Below are positions 15,469 to 23,796 of a DNA stretch of 64,000 bases, in pieces. Position 1 is the first letter of the stretch; each line of letters opens with the position of its first letter. This DNA comes from Syntrophales bacterium (GTDB taxonomy: Bacteria; Desulfobacterota; Syntrophia; Syntrophales; UBA5619). The DNA lies in contig JALNYO010000009.1 of assembly GCA_023229765.1 (NCBI GenBank), positions 56,477-120,476 of the forward strand. The letters run 5' to 3'. The translations under genes were made by a program, and so were the position numbers. The notes beneath the pieces were generated by a model, which saw only the letters and a list, made by a program, of their open reading frames with translations, ran no database searches and had not been told where the DNA came from.

Positions 15469-18051
15469 CTATATTCTGTCTTCGCAAGCGCCGGAAGCGA
15501 TGCAATCAACGACGATGTTTCTTCCGTCTGTTGTTACCCGGACGGCGCCGTCTTCGTCAGTGCGATACAAATCGGCGTTTATCTGCCGATATTTTTCCAG
15601 TGTTTCCGGATGGGGAAAACCGAAGAGATTTTTATAACCGCAACTGACAACGGCGATTTTGGGGGCAACCTTCTCGAGAAAGGGGAGGCTGCTGGAGAAG
15701 CGGCTTCCGTGGTGGGGAACAATCAGCGCATCGCTCTTCAAATCAAGGCCTGATTCGGCCAGCCTCTCCTCGGAGGCCTTGGAGATGTCCGAGGGCAGGA
15801 GAATGCTCCGTTTCCCCAGGGAAAATTTTATTGCGAGGGCGCGGTCGTTTGTCCCGGTAGGATAACCTCGCTCTTCCGTCTCCTCGGCAATAAAGGGGAG
15901 GGGAGTCGGAGGGGAGGCGGGCGGGTTCATAATCAGGATGCGAACGCCGGAGAAGTCAATCTCGGGCAGCCCGCTTGCCATAATTCTGTGGGTTATTCTT
16001 TTTTTACCGATAATATCCAGAAAGGAACGGTATTGAGCGGTTGCGGCTTCATCGCCGCTGCTCCAAACCTCGTTTACATGGAAATTTTCCAGGATGAATA
16101 AAAGACCGTTTAGGTGGTCGGAATCAGGATGCGTCAGAACAACGGTGTCTATCTTTGTTATCCTTTCGTGGAGGAGATAAGGCGCCACTACAAGTTTTCC
16201 GATGTCGAAGCTCTCGTCGAAAAAACCGCCCCCGTCCACAAGCATGCTTTTTCCACCGGGAAACCTCACCAGGATGCTGTTCCCCTGACCGACATCGATG
16301 GCTGTCACCGAAAGGTCAGTCTGATGGGCGTTGCTTAAATATTGATATGTCCAGGTTGAAGCTAAGAACAGCATTACGAAAAACGGCGTCGCGATGAAAA
16401 AAAATCTGCCTGCCAGACTTATTTTCAGCGCCGCTGGCTTGGAAAAGCGGCCCAGGGCCAGACCCGCCCAGATAAGCAATGCGTACCAAGCCGCAACCTC
16501 CGGAATGGTTGGGGTGGAAACAATGAGGGAAGCCCAGGGAAGGGCGGCAAAACGATCAACGAAAAAGAGCGAGATTTTAACGAGCAGTTCCGTCAGACCC
16601 ACCACCAGACCGGCCAGGGAGGAAGAGAGTGGCGCGGCAAGGACAATGGCCAGGGAAACGGGAATCGCCAGCACGCCGAGAATCGGCACGCAGATCATGT
16701 TGGCGGCAAGGCCGACAAGCGGAATCCGGTTGAAATAGAAGATAATCAGGGGCAGCGTTCCCAGTGTCGCTGTCAGCGATACGAGAAAAAAGATTACAAT
16801 TCCCCGGACGGACATCTTGATGATGTAGATCATTCTCGTTTTTATATTGGCAAAGGGTTCTTTTACCGGGGGCGGCGGGAGAATATTCATGAATTCAGGC
16901 ATGAAAAAGATCAACGCGGCGACCGCGGCGAACGAAAGCTGGAAGGAAATGTCGAAGAGCGAAGAGGGGGCAATGATTAAAATCAGAAAGGCGGCAAAAG
17001 CGAGAATATTGAAGAGGTCGCCTTCCCGGTCGAGCAAAAGCGCCGTCAAAAAAACCGTAAACATGATCGTCGCGCGCAGCACGGAGATCCCGGCGCCGGC
17101 AACCCCGGTGTAGAAAATAACAACGGAGATGGCAATAATTACGGCTAACTTAGCGACGTTTCCCCGCAGGAGGATGTATTCCGCCTTCAGAAGCAGGTGC
17201 GCCAGAAAAAGGGCGAAGGCGGCGACAATCCCGATGTTGAATCCGGAGATGGCGATAATATGGGTAAGCCCGGTCTTGTTGAACTTTTCCATCGTTTCTC
17301 TGGGGATGGATTTTTGATCGCCGAGGATCATCGCCTGAATGATGCTTCCCTCCGTGCCGGGCGATTTTTCGGAGATGGTTCGGCGGATCAGCTCCCGAAA
17401 ACCCTCCAGTTTTGCCTTCAGCGGGTTCCCCTGGTCGCGGCGCAGGACAACGAAGGAAATATTGTCATTGAGGAAACCCCTGACGAGGATGCCCCGCAGG
17501 CGCAGATACCTTTCGTAATCAAATCCGCCAGGATTCTTGAAGCTGCGGGGAATTTTAAGGCGTGCATGGAAACGAATGAAATCGCCGTAGCGAAACGGGT
17601 TTTCCCCGCGGATGCTCAGCAGCACAGAACCTGAGGCGGGGATGTAGCTTTTATCCTTGAGAATGCGGGAGATGGAAACGACCAGGTCGGTCTTCTCCGG
17701 AGATCTCAGGGGATTCTCGGCAACGATTCCTTCCGCGGTCAGTGGACGGTCTTCGATGAAATGGGCAATGTGGTTTTTCGGCAATGGCGGATAAAGATAG
17801 AGGCCGATCAGAAGGATTCCCAGCAAAAAAACACAAAGCAGCAAGGAAGCCAGGACGATGGCAGACCTGCTGAAAAAATGAAAACGGAGACTGATTTTTT
17901 CAAAACAGAGTTTGCGGTGTTCGTAAAGGACGGTCGCGACGAGCAGCAAAGCAATAGAGGCAAGAACGGGAAAAACCGGGATAATCCAGATGCTTCCGCA
18001 CGAAATGCCCGCCATCAGCGCCGCCGTCATGGCAACAAAGGGTCTTCGCAT
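15469..18051 (-). CDS. comEC: ComEC/Rec2-family DNA uptake channel with metallo-beta-lactamase domain
   Basis: This 860-residue inner-membrane protein is expected to carry single-stranded DNA into the cytoplasm during transformation. N-terminal membrane segments and an OB-like DUF4131 region (about 1-200) precede the polytopic competence domain (about 220-560). The C-terminal metallo-beta-lactamase-like domain has DVGQGNSILV and the metal-binding HPDSDHLNG, later VPHHGS. Length and three-part architecture are normal for full-length ComEC. No other competence gene lies in the window. Confidence 0.92.
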   Translation of the reverse strand: MRRPFVAMTAALMAGISCGSIWIIPVFPVLASIALLLVATVLYEHRKLCFEKISLRFHFFSRSAIVLASLLLCVFLLGILLIGLYLYPPLPKNHIAHFIEDRPLTAEGIVAENPLRSPEKTDLVVSISRILKDKSYIPASGSVLLSIRGENPFRYGDFIRFHARLKIPRSFKNPGGFDYERYLRLRGILVRGFLNDNISFVVLRRDQGNPLKAKLEGFRELIRRTISEKSPGTEGSIIQAMILGDQKSIPRETMEKFNKTGLTHIIAISGFNIGIVAAFALFLAHLLLKAEYILLRGNVAKLAVIIAISVVIFYTGVAGAGISVLRATIMFTVFLTALLLDREGDLFNILAFAAFLILIIAPSSLFDISFQLSFAAVAALIFFMPEFMNILPPPPVKEPFANIKTRMIYIIKMSVRGIVIFFLVSLTATLGTLPLIIFYFNRIPLVGLAANMICVPILGVLAIPVSLAIVLAAPLSSSLAGLVVGLTELLVKISLFFVDRFAALPWASLIVSTPTIPEVAAWYALLIWAGLALGRFSKPAALKISLAGRFFFIATPFFVMLFLASTWTYQYLSNAHQTDLSVTAIDVGQGNSILVRFPGGKSMLVDGGGFFDESFDIGKLVVAPYLLHERITKIDTVVLTHPDSDHLNGLLFILENFHVNEVWSSGDEAATAQYRSFLDIIGKKRITHRIMASGLPEIDFSGVRILIMNPPASPPTPLPFIAEETEERGYPTGTNDRALAIKFSLGKRSILLPSDISKASEERLAESGLDLKSDALIVPHHGSRFSSSLPFLEKVAPKIAVVSCGYKNLFGFPHPETLEKYRQINADLYRTDEDGAVRVTTDGRNIVVDCIASGACEDRI

Positions 18052-18414
18052 GCCTCTTTCGCCTTTATCTAAAGGAAGGCCGGCCCGGGTGATTATTAGA
18101 AAGGAGGATAACCGGCGGGTGCAGGATAGGAGGTACGCGAGCGACTGTCAATAGAAAAATGCGAGGCGCTGTCAAACGTCCGGCCTCTGATCATCGTCCC
18201 TGTAAGCTCAAATCCCCCGTGTCAAATCCCCCGTTGACATATTGGATTTTCAATGTATCATACAAGACTTGTTGAACGCAGAGCAATTAAGCTTTTCCAT
18301 AAACATAACGATTTGTCATTGACTGCAATGATTAGCGTGCGATAGATAAACCCTGTTTTTGCGGAGATGTTGAACCCAGGCCGTTTTGAAGAGCCAGGTG
18401 CAAGGAGATTCATT
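18052..18414. other. Intergenic region with promoter for the maoC-ligase-purB genes
   Basis: There is no gene in this 363-bp stretch between divergent comEC and the MaoC-type gene. It holds a TTGACA/TATCAT promoter at 18234-18261 and two tandem copies of TCAAATCCCCCGT (18208-18220 and 18222-18234), the second running into the -35 box. The implied 5' leader of about 145 nt shows no recognised riboswitch. Confidence 0.55.
18234..18261 (+). promoter_or_regulatory. Sigma-70-type promoter
   Basis: The -35 box TTGACA (18234-18239) is a perfect match. It is separated by 16 bp from TATCAT (18256-18261), a 5 of 6 match to TATAAT. It points toward the MaoC-type gene about 145 nt downstream. A 13-nt direct repeat abuts the -35 box. 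Confidence 0.6.
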
Positions 18415-19296
18415 ATGGAAATAAGCTCACGTTTCGTCGGCGCTGTCCTCAAACCACTGGAAACGCAGATCACCTGGCGGCAGACGACAAATTATGCCGC
18501 CGCTGTGGGCGATGCCAATCCCCGCTACGTGGACGATGAGCGGCCCGGAGGCATCGCGGCCCCGCCGATGTTCTGCGTGGCAATCACCTGGCCGATCTCC
18601 GAGCGAATCTGGGAATATCTGGATATCCCCGATTTTCCCTATGAAGTTCTGCTGTCGCAGGTGCACTATACGGAACATCTCCAGCTTTATCGTCTGGTAG
18701 TGCCGGGAGACCGCCTTTCCATAAAGGGGAGGCTTGCGGCCATTATCCCCCACAAAGCGGGAACTCTGATGGTTTTGCGCTACGACGCTTATGACGAGTG
18801 GGACAGGCTTGTCTTTACGGAGCATTTGGGGGCGTTGATGCGGGGAGCGCTCTGCCCTGATGGAGGCGCGGGCGCTGATCAACTTCCTGAAATTGCTGCA
18901 AATGACGGCAATCCCTCGCTGCTCTGGGAAACGATTATCTCCGTGTCGAGAGAAGCTCCGTTCATTTACGATGGCTGCACGAACATCTGTTTCCCGATCC
19001 ACACCTCCGTCAAGTTTGCCCGGCAGGTTGGGCTGCCCGGCATCATCTATCAGGGAACTGCGACGCTGGCGCTGGGGGTGCGCGAGGTTATAGACAGGGA
19101 ATGCGGCGGCGACCCCGCACGGGTAAAAGCCATAGCCTGCCGTTTTACCGGGATGGTTCTGCCGGGAAGCGAAATAAGCGTGCAGGCGGTCGGCCGCTTC
19201 CGCAAGGGAGAGGATGTCAATGTTTTCTTTAACATAATTAATTCCGAAGGTAAAAAGGCCGTAAGCGACGGCGTTGTCTCTTTCGCCTCACGGTGA
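18415..19296 (+). CDS. Double hot-dog MaoC-like acyl-CoA hydratase-family protein
   Basis: This 293-residue protein appears to hold two hot-dog halves. The N-terminal half (about 1-140) has the FAS1-dehydratase-like GDANPRYVDD segment. The C-terminal half has NICFPIHTSVKFARQ and GIIYQGTA, resembling the R-hydratase NPIH motif followed by the core helix. It would hydrate enoyl-CoA or dehydrate hydroxyacyl-CoA, but the catalytic Asp/His pattern is divergent and activity is unproven. The ATG at 18415 follows AAGGAGA. It stands 67 bp upstream of an acyl-CoA ligase, supporting a role in acyl-CoA metabolism. Confidence 0.78.
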   Translation: MEISSRFVGAVLKPLETQITWRQTTNYAAAVGDANPRYVDDERPGGIAAPPMFCVAITWPISERIWEYLDIPDFPYEVLLSQVHYTEHLQLYRLVVPGDRLSIKGRLAAIIPHKAGTLMVLRYDAYDEWDRLVFTEHLGALMRGALCPDGGAGADQLPEIAANDGNPSLLWETIISVSREAPFIYDGCTNICFPIHTSVKFARQVGLPGIIYQGTATLALGVREVIDRECGGDPARVKAIACRFTGMVLPGSEISVQAVGRFRKGEDVNVFFNIINSEGKKAVSDGVVSFASR

Positions 19297-19363
19297 AGAT
19301 CAAAAAAGCGGCAGAAAAGCAGTATTCTGGTACGCAACTGTCAAACTAAGGGAGGAAACACCA

Positions 19364-20947
19364 ATGAGCTGGCAGGATTTGAATTTGACCTGGCATTACG
19401 TGGAAAAATGGGCAGCGGAAAAGCCTGTGGCCGAGGCGCTAATCTACGAAGAGGAGCGGCTGACCTGGGCTGATTTCAAGAAAAGGATGGACCAGATCGC
19501 CCGCGCCTATCTGGAAATCGGTTTGCAGAAGGGCGAGAAGGTTGCGCTGCTTGCCGCTGCCCGCAATGAATTTCCGTTAAGTTACATGGCGGCGGGGAAA
19601 GTCGGGGCTGTCTGGCTGGGGTTGAATCCGAAGCTTACCCTCGACGAGCTGCGCTACCAGATTGGCGACTCTAAACCGTCTATTCTCATTGCGGTTCGGT
19701 CATTTCTCGGCGCCGATCTGGGAGATAAAATTACTGCCCTGAAGCAGGAATTTCCGTTCATCAAGAGGGTGTTTGTTATCGGCGAGCCGCTTGAGGGCGC
19801 CGATAATTTTACTGACTTTGTAAACAGGCCCCGGCCGGAGTTTGACGTCCTCCTGACAAAACGCGCCACGGAGGTTTGTCCTGACGACGAGGCGCTCCTT
19901 CTGTACACATCCGGTTCTACCGGGAAACCGAAGGGGGTTCTCCACACCCACGCAGGAATAGTTGAAAACATCAAGGTGGAGGTTTTAAAGTTCGGCGTGG
20001 ATAACGAAGCCCGCTGTCTCCTCCATTTTCCGATAAACCACGTCGCGGCGGATACCGAGATTGCCTTTGCCTCCATAATGAAAGGCGGCGCCATTGTGCA
20101 TATGGAGCAGTTTGATCCGGTCGGCACTTTGAAGACCATCGAAAAGGAGAAGATTACGCTCTGGGGGCAGGTGCCGGTTATGTTTCTGTTAGAGATGAAG
20201 CAACCGGAGTTTTTTCAAACCAATTTCAGCAGTTTGAAGGCGATTGTCTTTTCCGGCGCCGCCGCCCCGAAGATTATGCTCGAACTGCTTTCCGGAATCT
20301 GTAAAAATGCCGGCGCCGCTCTGCTGACCGGCTATGGCAGCACGGAGGTTTGCGGGTTTGTCACCTACTCCGAAAAAGGGGATGACCTGGAAACCCTGCT
20401 TTCTACTGCGGGAAAGATTGCGCCGCCGTTCGAATTGAAGATCGTTGATGAAAACCGCAAGGAGCTGCCGGACGGTCAGATCGGAGAGATAGCCCTCCGG
20501 GGGCCTTCGATATTCAAGCGTTATCTCAACAAGCCGGAGATGACGGCTGAGGTGCTCGACAAGGATGGCTGGTTCTATACCTCCGATCTGGCAAGCAGGG
20601 ATGCCCGCGGTTACATATCCATTACCGGGCGAAAATCCGAGATGTTCAAGAGCGGCGGAGAAAATGTTTATCCCCGCGAGATAGAGGAAGTTCTGGAAAC
20701 CAGTCCAGGGGTGTTGTTTGCCGCCGTAATCGGGGTTCCCGATGAGCTGTACCAGGAAGTCGGCTGGGCCTGGATAATGCAGATGCCGGGCAAGGAAGCC
20801 TCCGAAGAAGAGCTGCGGGAGCTGTGCCGCTCCCGGCTTGCCAACTTCAAGATTCCGAAAAAGTTTTTCATCCGTCCGCTTCTGCCGCTGCTTGCGAGCG
20901 GCAAGGTGAACAAACTTGCGTTGAAGGAAGAGTTAGCGAATATATAA
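19364..20947 (+). CDS. AMP-dependent acyl-CoA synthetase/ligase
   Basis: This 527-residue ANL-superfamily enzyme activates a carboxylic acid to its CoA thioester through an acyl-adenylate. The P-loop is LLYTSGSTGKPKG (about 183-195). Later come GYGSTEV, YTSDLASRD and the hinge/lysine region GRKSEMFKSGGENVYP and SGKVNK. The ATG at 19364 follows GGGAGGA at a good distance. Neighbouring maoC and purB are on the same strand with short gaps. Fatty, branched or aromatic acids are all possible substrates. Confidence 0.88.
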   Translation: MSWQDLNLTWHYVEKWAAEKPVAEALIYEEERLTWADFKKRMDQIARAYLEIGLQKGEKVALLAAARNEFPLSYMAAGKVGAVWLGLNPKLTLDELRYQIGDSKPSILIAVRSFLGADLGDKITALKQEFPFIKRVFVIGEPLEGADNFTDFVNRPRPEFDVLLTKRATEVCPDDEALLLYTSGSTGKPKGVLHTHAGIVENIKVEVLKFGVDNEARCLLHFPINHVAADTEIAFASIMKGGAIVHMEQFDPVGTLKTIEKEKITLWGQVPVMFLLEMKQPEFFQTNFSSLKAIVFSGAAAPKIMLELLSGICKNAGAALLTGYGSTEVCGFVTYSEKGDDLETLLSTAGKIAPPFELKIVDENRKELPDGQIGEIALRGPSIFKRYLNKPEMTAEVLDKDGWFYTSDLASRDARGYISITGRKSEMFKSGGENVYPREIEEVLETSPGVLFAAVIGVPDELYQEVGWAWIMQMPGKEASEEELRELCRSRLANFKIPKKFFIRPLLPLLASGKVNKLALKEELANI

Positions 20948-20957
20948 GGAGGATAGA

Positions 20958-22259
20958 TTGATACCGAGATATTCACGGGAAAAAATGGAGGCAATCTGGA
21001 GTTCGCAGAACCGGTTTCAGAAATGGCTGGATATCGAGATTCTGGCCTGCGAGGGGATGGCTGCAAAGGGCGAAATCCCCCCGGACGCGCTTAAAAACAT
21101 CAAGGAGCGGGCCGGTTTCGACATTGAAAGGATCGACGAGATCGAGAAAACGACCAAACACGATGTGATCGCCTTTTTGACCTCCGTATCGGAGAAGGTT
21201 GGCCCGGACAGCAGGTTTATCCATCGCGGCATGACCTCGTCGGATGTGCTTGACACCTCCCTGGCGCTTTTGTTGCGCGAGGCGGTGGAGCTTCTGATAG
21301 AGGATGTTGACCTGCTGCTCGACGCGCTGAAAAAAAAGGCGTTTGCCCACCGCCGGACGCTGATGATCGGACGTTCTCATGGAATCCACGCGGAACCGAT
21401 AACCTTTGGTCTTAAGCTGGCCGTCTGGTACGCCGAGATGGAGCGCAACCGCGAACGACTCGTGCGGGCGAAAGAGACGATCAGCGCCGGCAAGATTTCC
21501 GGCGCCGTCGGCACGTTTTCCTTCATTGACCCCTCTATCGAGGAGTACGTATGCAGTATGGCAGGATTGAAGCCGGCGCCTGCCTCCTCACAGATTGTCC
21601 AGCGGGATCGTCATGCGGAATATTTTACGACGCTGGCGATTGTGGCGTCCTCACTCGACAAATTCGCCCAGGAGATCCGGCTTTTGCAGCGGACGGAGGT
21701 GCGCGAGGCAGAGGAGTATTTTTCGCCGGGGCAGAAGGGTTCCTCCGCGATGCCGCACAAACGCAACCCCGTGCTCTCGGAAAATATCTCCGGTCTGGCG
21801 CGCCTGATGCGCTCCTATGCGGTTGCCGCCCTTGAGGATGTCGCCCTCTGGCACGAGCGGGACATCAGCCATTCCTCCGTTGAACGGGTGATTGGCCCCG
21901 ATGCGACAATCCTGCTCGATTTCATGCTGTCGCGCTTCACCGGGCTCATCGACCGGCTGGTCGTCTATCCGGAGCGGATGCTGGCCAACCTCCAGATGAC
22001 GAAGGGGGTTATTTTCTCGCAGATGGTGTTGCTGAAACTGATCGAGAAGGGGATCACGCGGGAAAACGCCTACGCAATCGTTCAGCGCAATGCGATGAAA
22101 TCATGGGAAAACGGCGTCGAATTCAAAGAACTGCTGCTCCAGGACGACGAAGTCGTCTCCCGTATCGACAAAGCCGACCTCGAAGAGGCGTTCGATGTTC
22201 AAAATTTCATCCGGCAGGTTGATTTTATCTTCGCCCGCGTCTTCGGCCCCTCGCTATGA
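20958..22259 (+). CDS. purB: Adenylosuccinate lyase
   Basis: This 433-residue fumarase/aspartase-superfamily enzyme acts twice in purine synthesis: SAICAR to AICAR, and adenylosuccinate to AMP. The family signature GSSAMPHKRNP is at about residues 262-272. HRGMTSSDVLDTS and GRSHGIHAEP are the other two conserved blocks. Translation starts at a TTG 10 bp after the ligase stop, preceded by a strong AAGGAGGAT. A purF homologue follows after about 100 bp. Confidence 0.94.
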   Translation: MIPRYSREKMEAIWSSQNRFQKWLDIEILACEGMAAKGEIPPDALKNIKERAGFDIERIDEIEKTTKHDVIAFLTSVSEKVGPDSRFIHRGMTSSDVLDTSLALLLREAVELLIEDVDLLLDALKKKAFAHRRTLMIGRSHGIHAEPITFGLKLAVWYAEMERNRERLVRAKETISAGKISGAVGTFSFIDPSIEEYVCSMAGLKPAPASSQIVQRDRHAEYFTTLAIVASSLDKFAQEIRLLQRTEVREAEEYFSPGQKGSSAMPHKRNPVLSENISGLARLMRSYAVAALEDVALWHERDISHSSVERVIGPDATILLDFMLSRFTGLIDRLVVYPERMLANLQMTKGVIFSQMVLLKLIEKGITRENAYAIVQRNAMKSWENGVEFKELLLQDDEVVSRIDKADLEEAFDVQNFIRQVDFIFARVFGPSL

Positions 22260-22365
22260 TAGGAAGGACGAAAATTCAAAGGCGAGCCAGAATATATCCT
22301 TGAGAGGTATGGAGTATTTGTAACTTATTTAAATAAAACAAATATAATAAAAGAAAGAGAGAATC

Positions 22366-23769
22366 ATGAGCGGTTTCTTCGGCGCCATTTCAGTATCCGA
22401 TTGTGTAGATGACTTGTTCTACGGAACAGATTACAATTCCCACCTTGGCACAAAAAAGGGGGGAATGGCGGTAAAAAATTCCCGGGAATTTAAAAGAAGC
22501 ATCCATAACTTGGAAAGCTCCTATTTCAGGACAAAATTCGAACCGGATCTCCCTCAATTTCATGGCAACAGCGGCATCGGCATTATCAGTGACACGGAAT
22601 CGCAGCCGATCATGATCAAGTCCCATCTCGGGGAATTTGCCATTGTCACGGTCAGCAAGATTCACAATATTGCAGAGCTTACCGACCGAGCCCTGAAGCA
22701 GTACCGGCACTTTTCGGAAACCATCGATGGCGAAGCCAACCCCTCAGAGCTGATCGCCATGTTGATCGATGAAGAGGATTCGTATGAAAAGGGGATAGAA
22801 AATGTTTTTGAAAAGGTAAAAGGGTCCTGTTCTTTGTTGCTGCTGACCGAAGACGGATTGTTTGCGGCAAGGGACAAACTGGGAAGAACCCCTGTGGTCA
22901 TTGGGAAAAAGGCAGGGGCCTTTGCCGTAAGTTCGGAATCAAGTTCGTTTTGCAACCTTGGCTACGAAACAGAAAAGTTCCTGGGCCCGGGTGAAATCGT
23001 GTTTATCACGGCTGATGGATATGAGCAGCGCCGAAAACCCAATGATAAGATGCAGGTGTGCGCTTTCCTTTGGGTTTATTACGGTTATCCCAGCTCTGAT
23101 TACGAAAATATAAATGTCGAAGAGTGCCGGTACCGCTGTGGTGCGGCATTGGCAAAAAATGATGATGTCCAGGTCGATTTTGTCTCAGGCATCCCTGATT
23201 CCGGGGTTGCTCACGCTATTGGCTATTCGATAGAAAAACAAATCCCTTATAAACGGGCTTATGTAAAATATACGCCAACATGGCCGCGGAGCTTCATGCC
23301 GCAAAACCAGGAAATGAGAGATCTGGTGGCGAAAATGAAACTGATCCCGATAAAAACGCTGATAAACGGGAAAAGGATTCTCTTCTGCGACGATTCGATT
23401 GTCAGGGGGACTCAATTAAAAGATAATGTCAGGATCTTATACGACTATGGCGTCAGGGAAGTCCACATAAGACCGGCCTGTCCCACCCTCATTTTCCCTT
23501 GCCTGTTCCTTAATTTCTCCCGGTCGCGCTCCACACTTGACCTTGCCGGACGCAAAGCGATCAAGGAAATTGAAGGAGCAGAAGCCAGCCATCTGGAGGA
23601 ATATGCCAAAGCAGGAACAGACCGTTATCAGCAAATGATTGAAAAAATCAGGCAAAATATTGGTGTAACTACGCTAAAGTACCAGAAACTTGACGATCTT
23701 GTAGAAGCTATCGGCTTGCCAAAGGAAAGAATTTGCACCCATTGCTGGGACGGCTCAAGTTATTTCTGA
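22366..23769 (+). CDS. PurF-like phosphoribosyltransferase with degenerate glutaminase domain
   Basis: This 467-residue protein has the architecture of glutamine-PRPP amidotransferase: an N-terminal Ntn domain (about 1-230) and a C-terminal phosphoribosyltransferase domain with PRPP loop FCDDSIVRGTQ. The usual nucleophile Cys2 is Ser (MSGFFG). The RGQ and HNG motifs of active glutaminases are replaced by LGTKKGG and SKIHN. Glutaminase activity is therefore unlikely, and the enzyme may use free ammonia or another amine. The C-terminus ends CTHCWDGSS. The AT-rich leader has a weak ribosome binding site. Similar Cys-less PurF relatives exist in anaerobes; their function is uncertain. Confidence 0.75.
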   Translation: MSGFFGAISVSDCVDDLFYGTDYNSHLGTKKGGMAVKNSREFKRSIHNLESSYFRTKFEPDLPQFHGNSGIGIISDTESQPIMIKSHLGEFAIVTVSKIHNIAELTDRALKQYRHFSETIDGEANPSELIAMLIDEEDSYEKGIENVFEKVKGSCSLLLLTEDGLFAARDKLGRTPVVIGKKAGAFAVSSESSSFCNLGYETEKFLGPGEIVFITADGYEQRRKPNDKMQVCAFLWVYYGYPSSDYENINVEECRYRCGAALAKNDDVQVDFVSGIPDSGVAHAIGYSIEKQIPYKRAYVKYTPTWPRSFMPQNQEMRDLVAKMKLIPIKTLINGKRILFCDDSIVRGTQLKDNVRILYDYGVREVHIRPACPTLIFPCLFLNFSRSRSTLDLAGRKAIKEIEGAEASHLEEYAKAGTDRYQQMIEKIRQNIGVTTLKYQKLDDLVEAIGLPKERICTHCWDGSSYF

Positions 23770-23796
23770 TGCTGTTTTACTGCTGCTTATCAGGTT

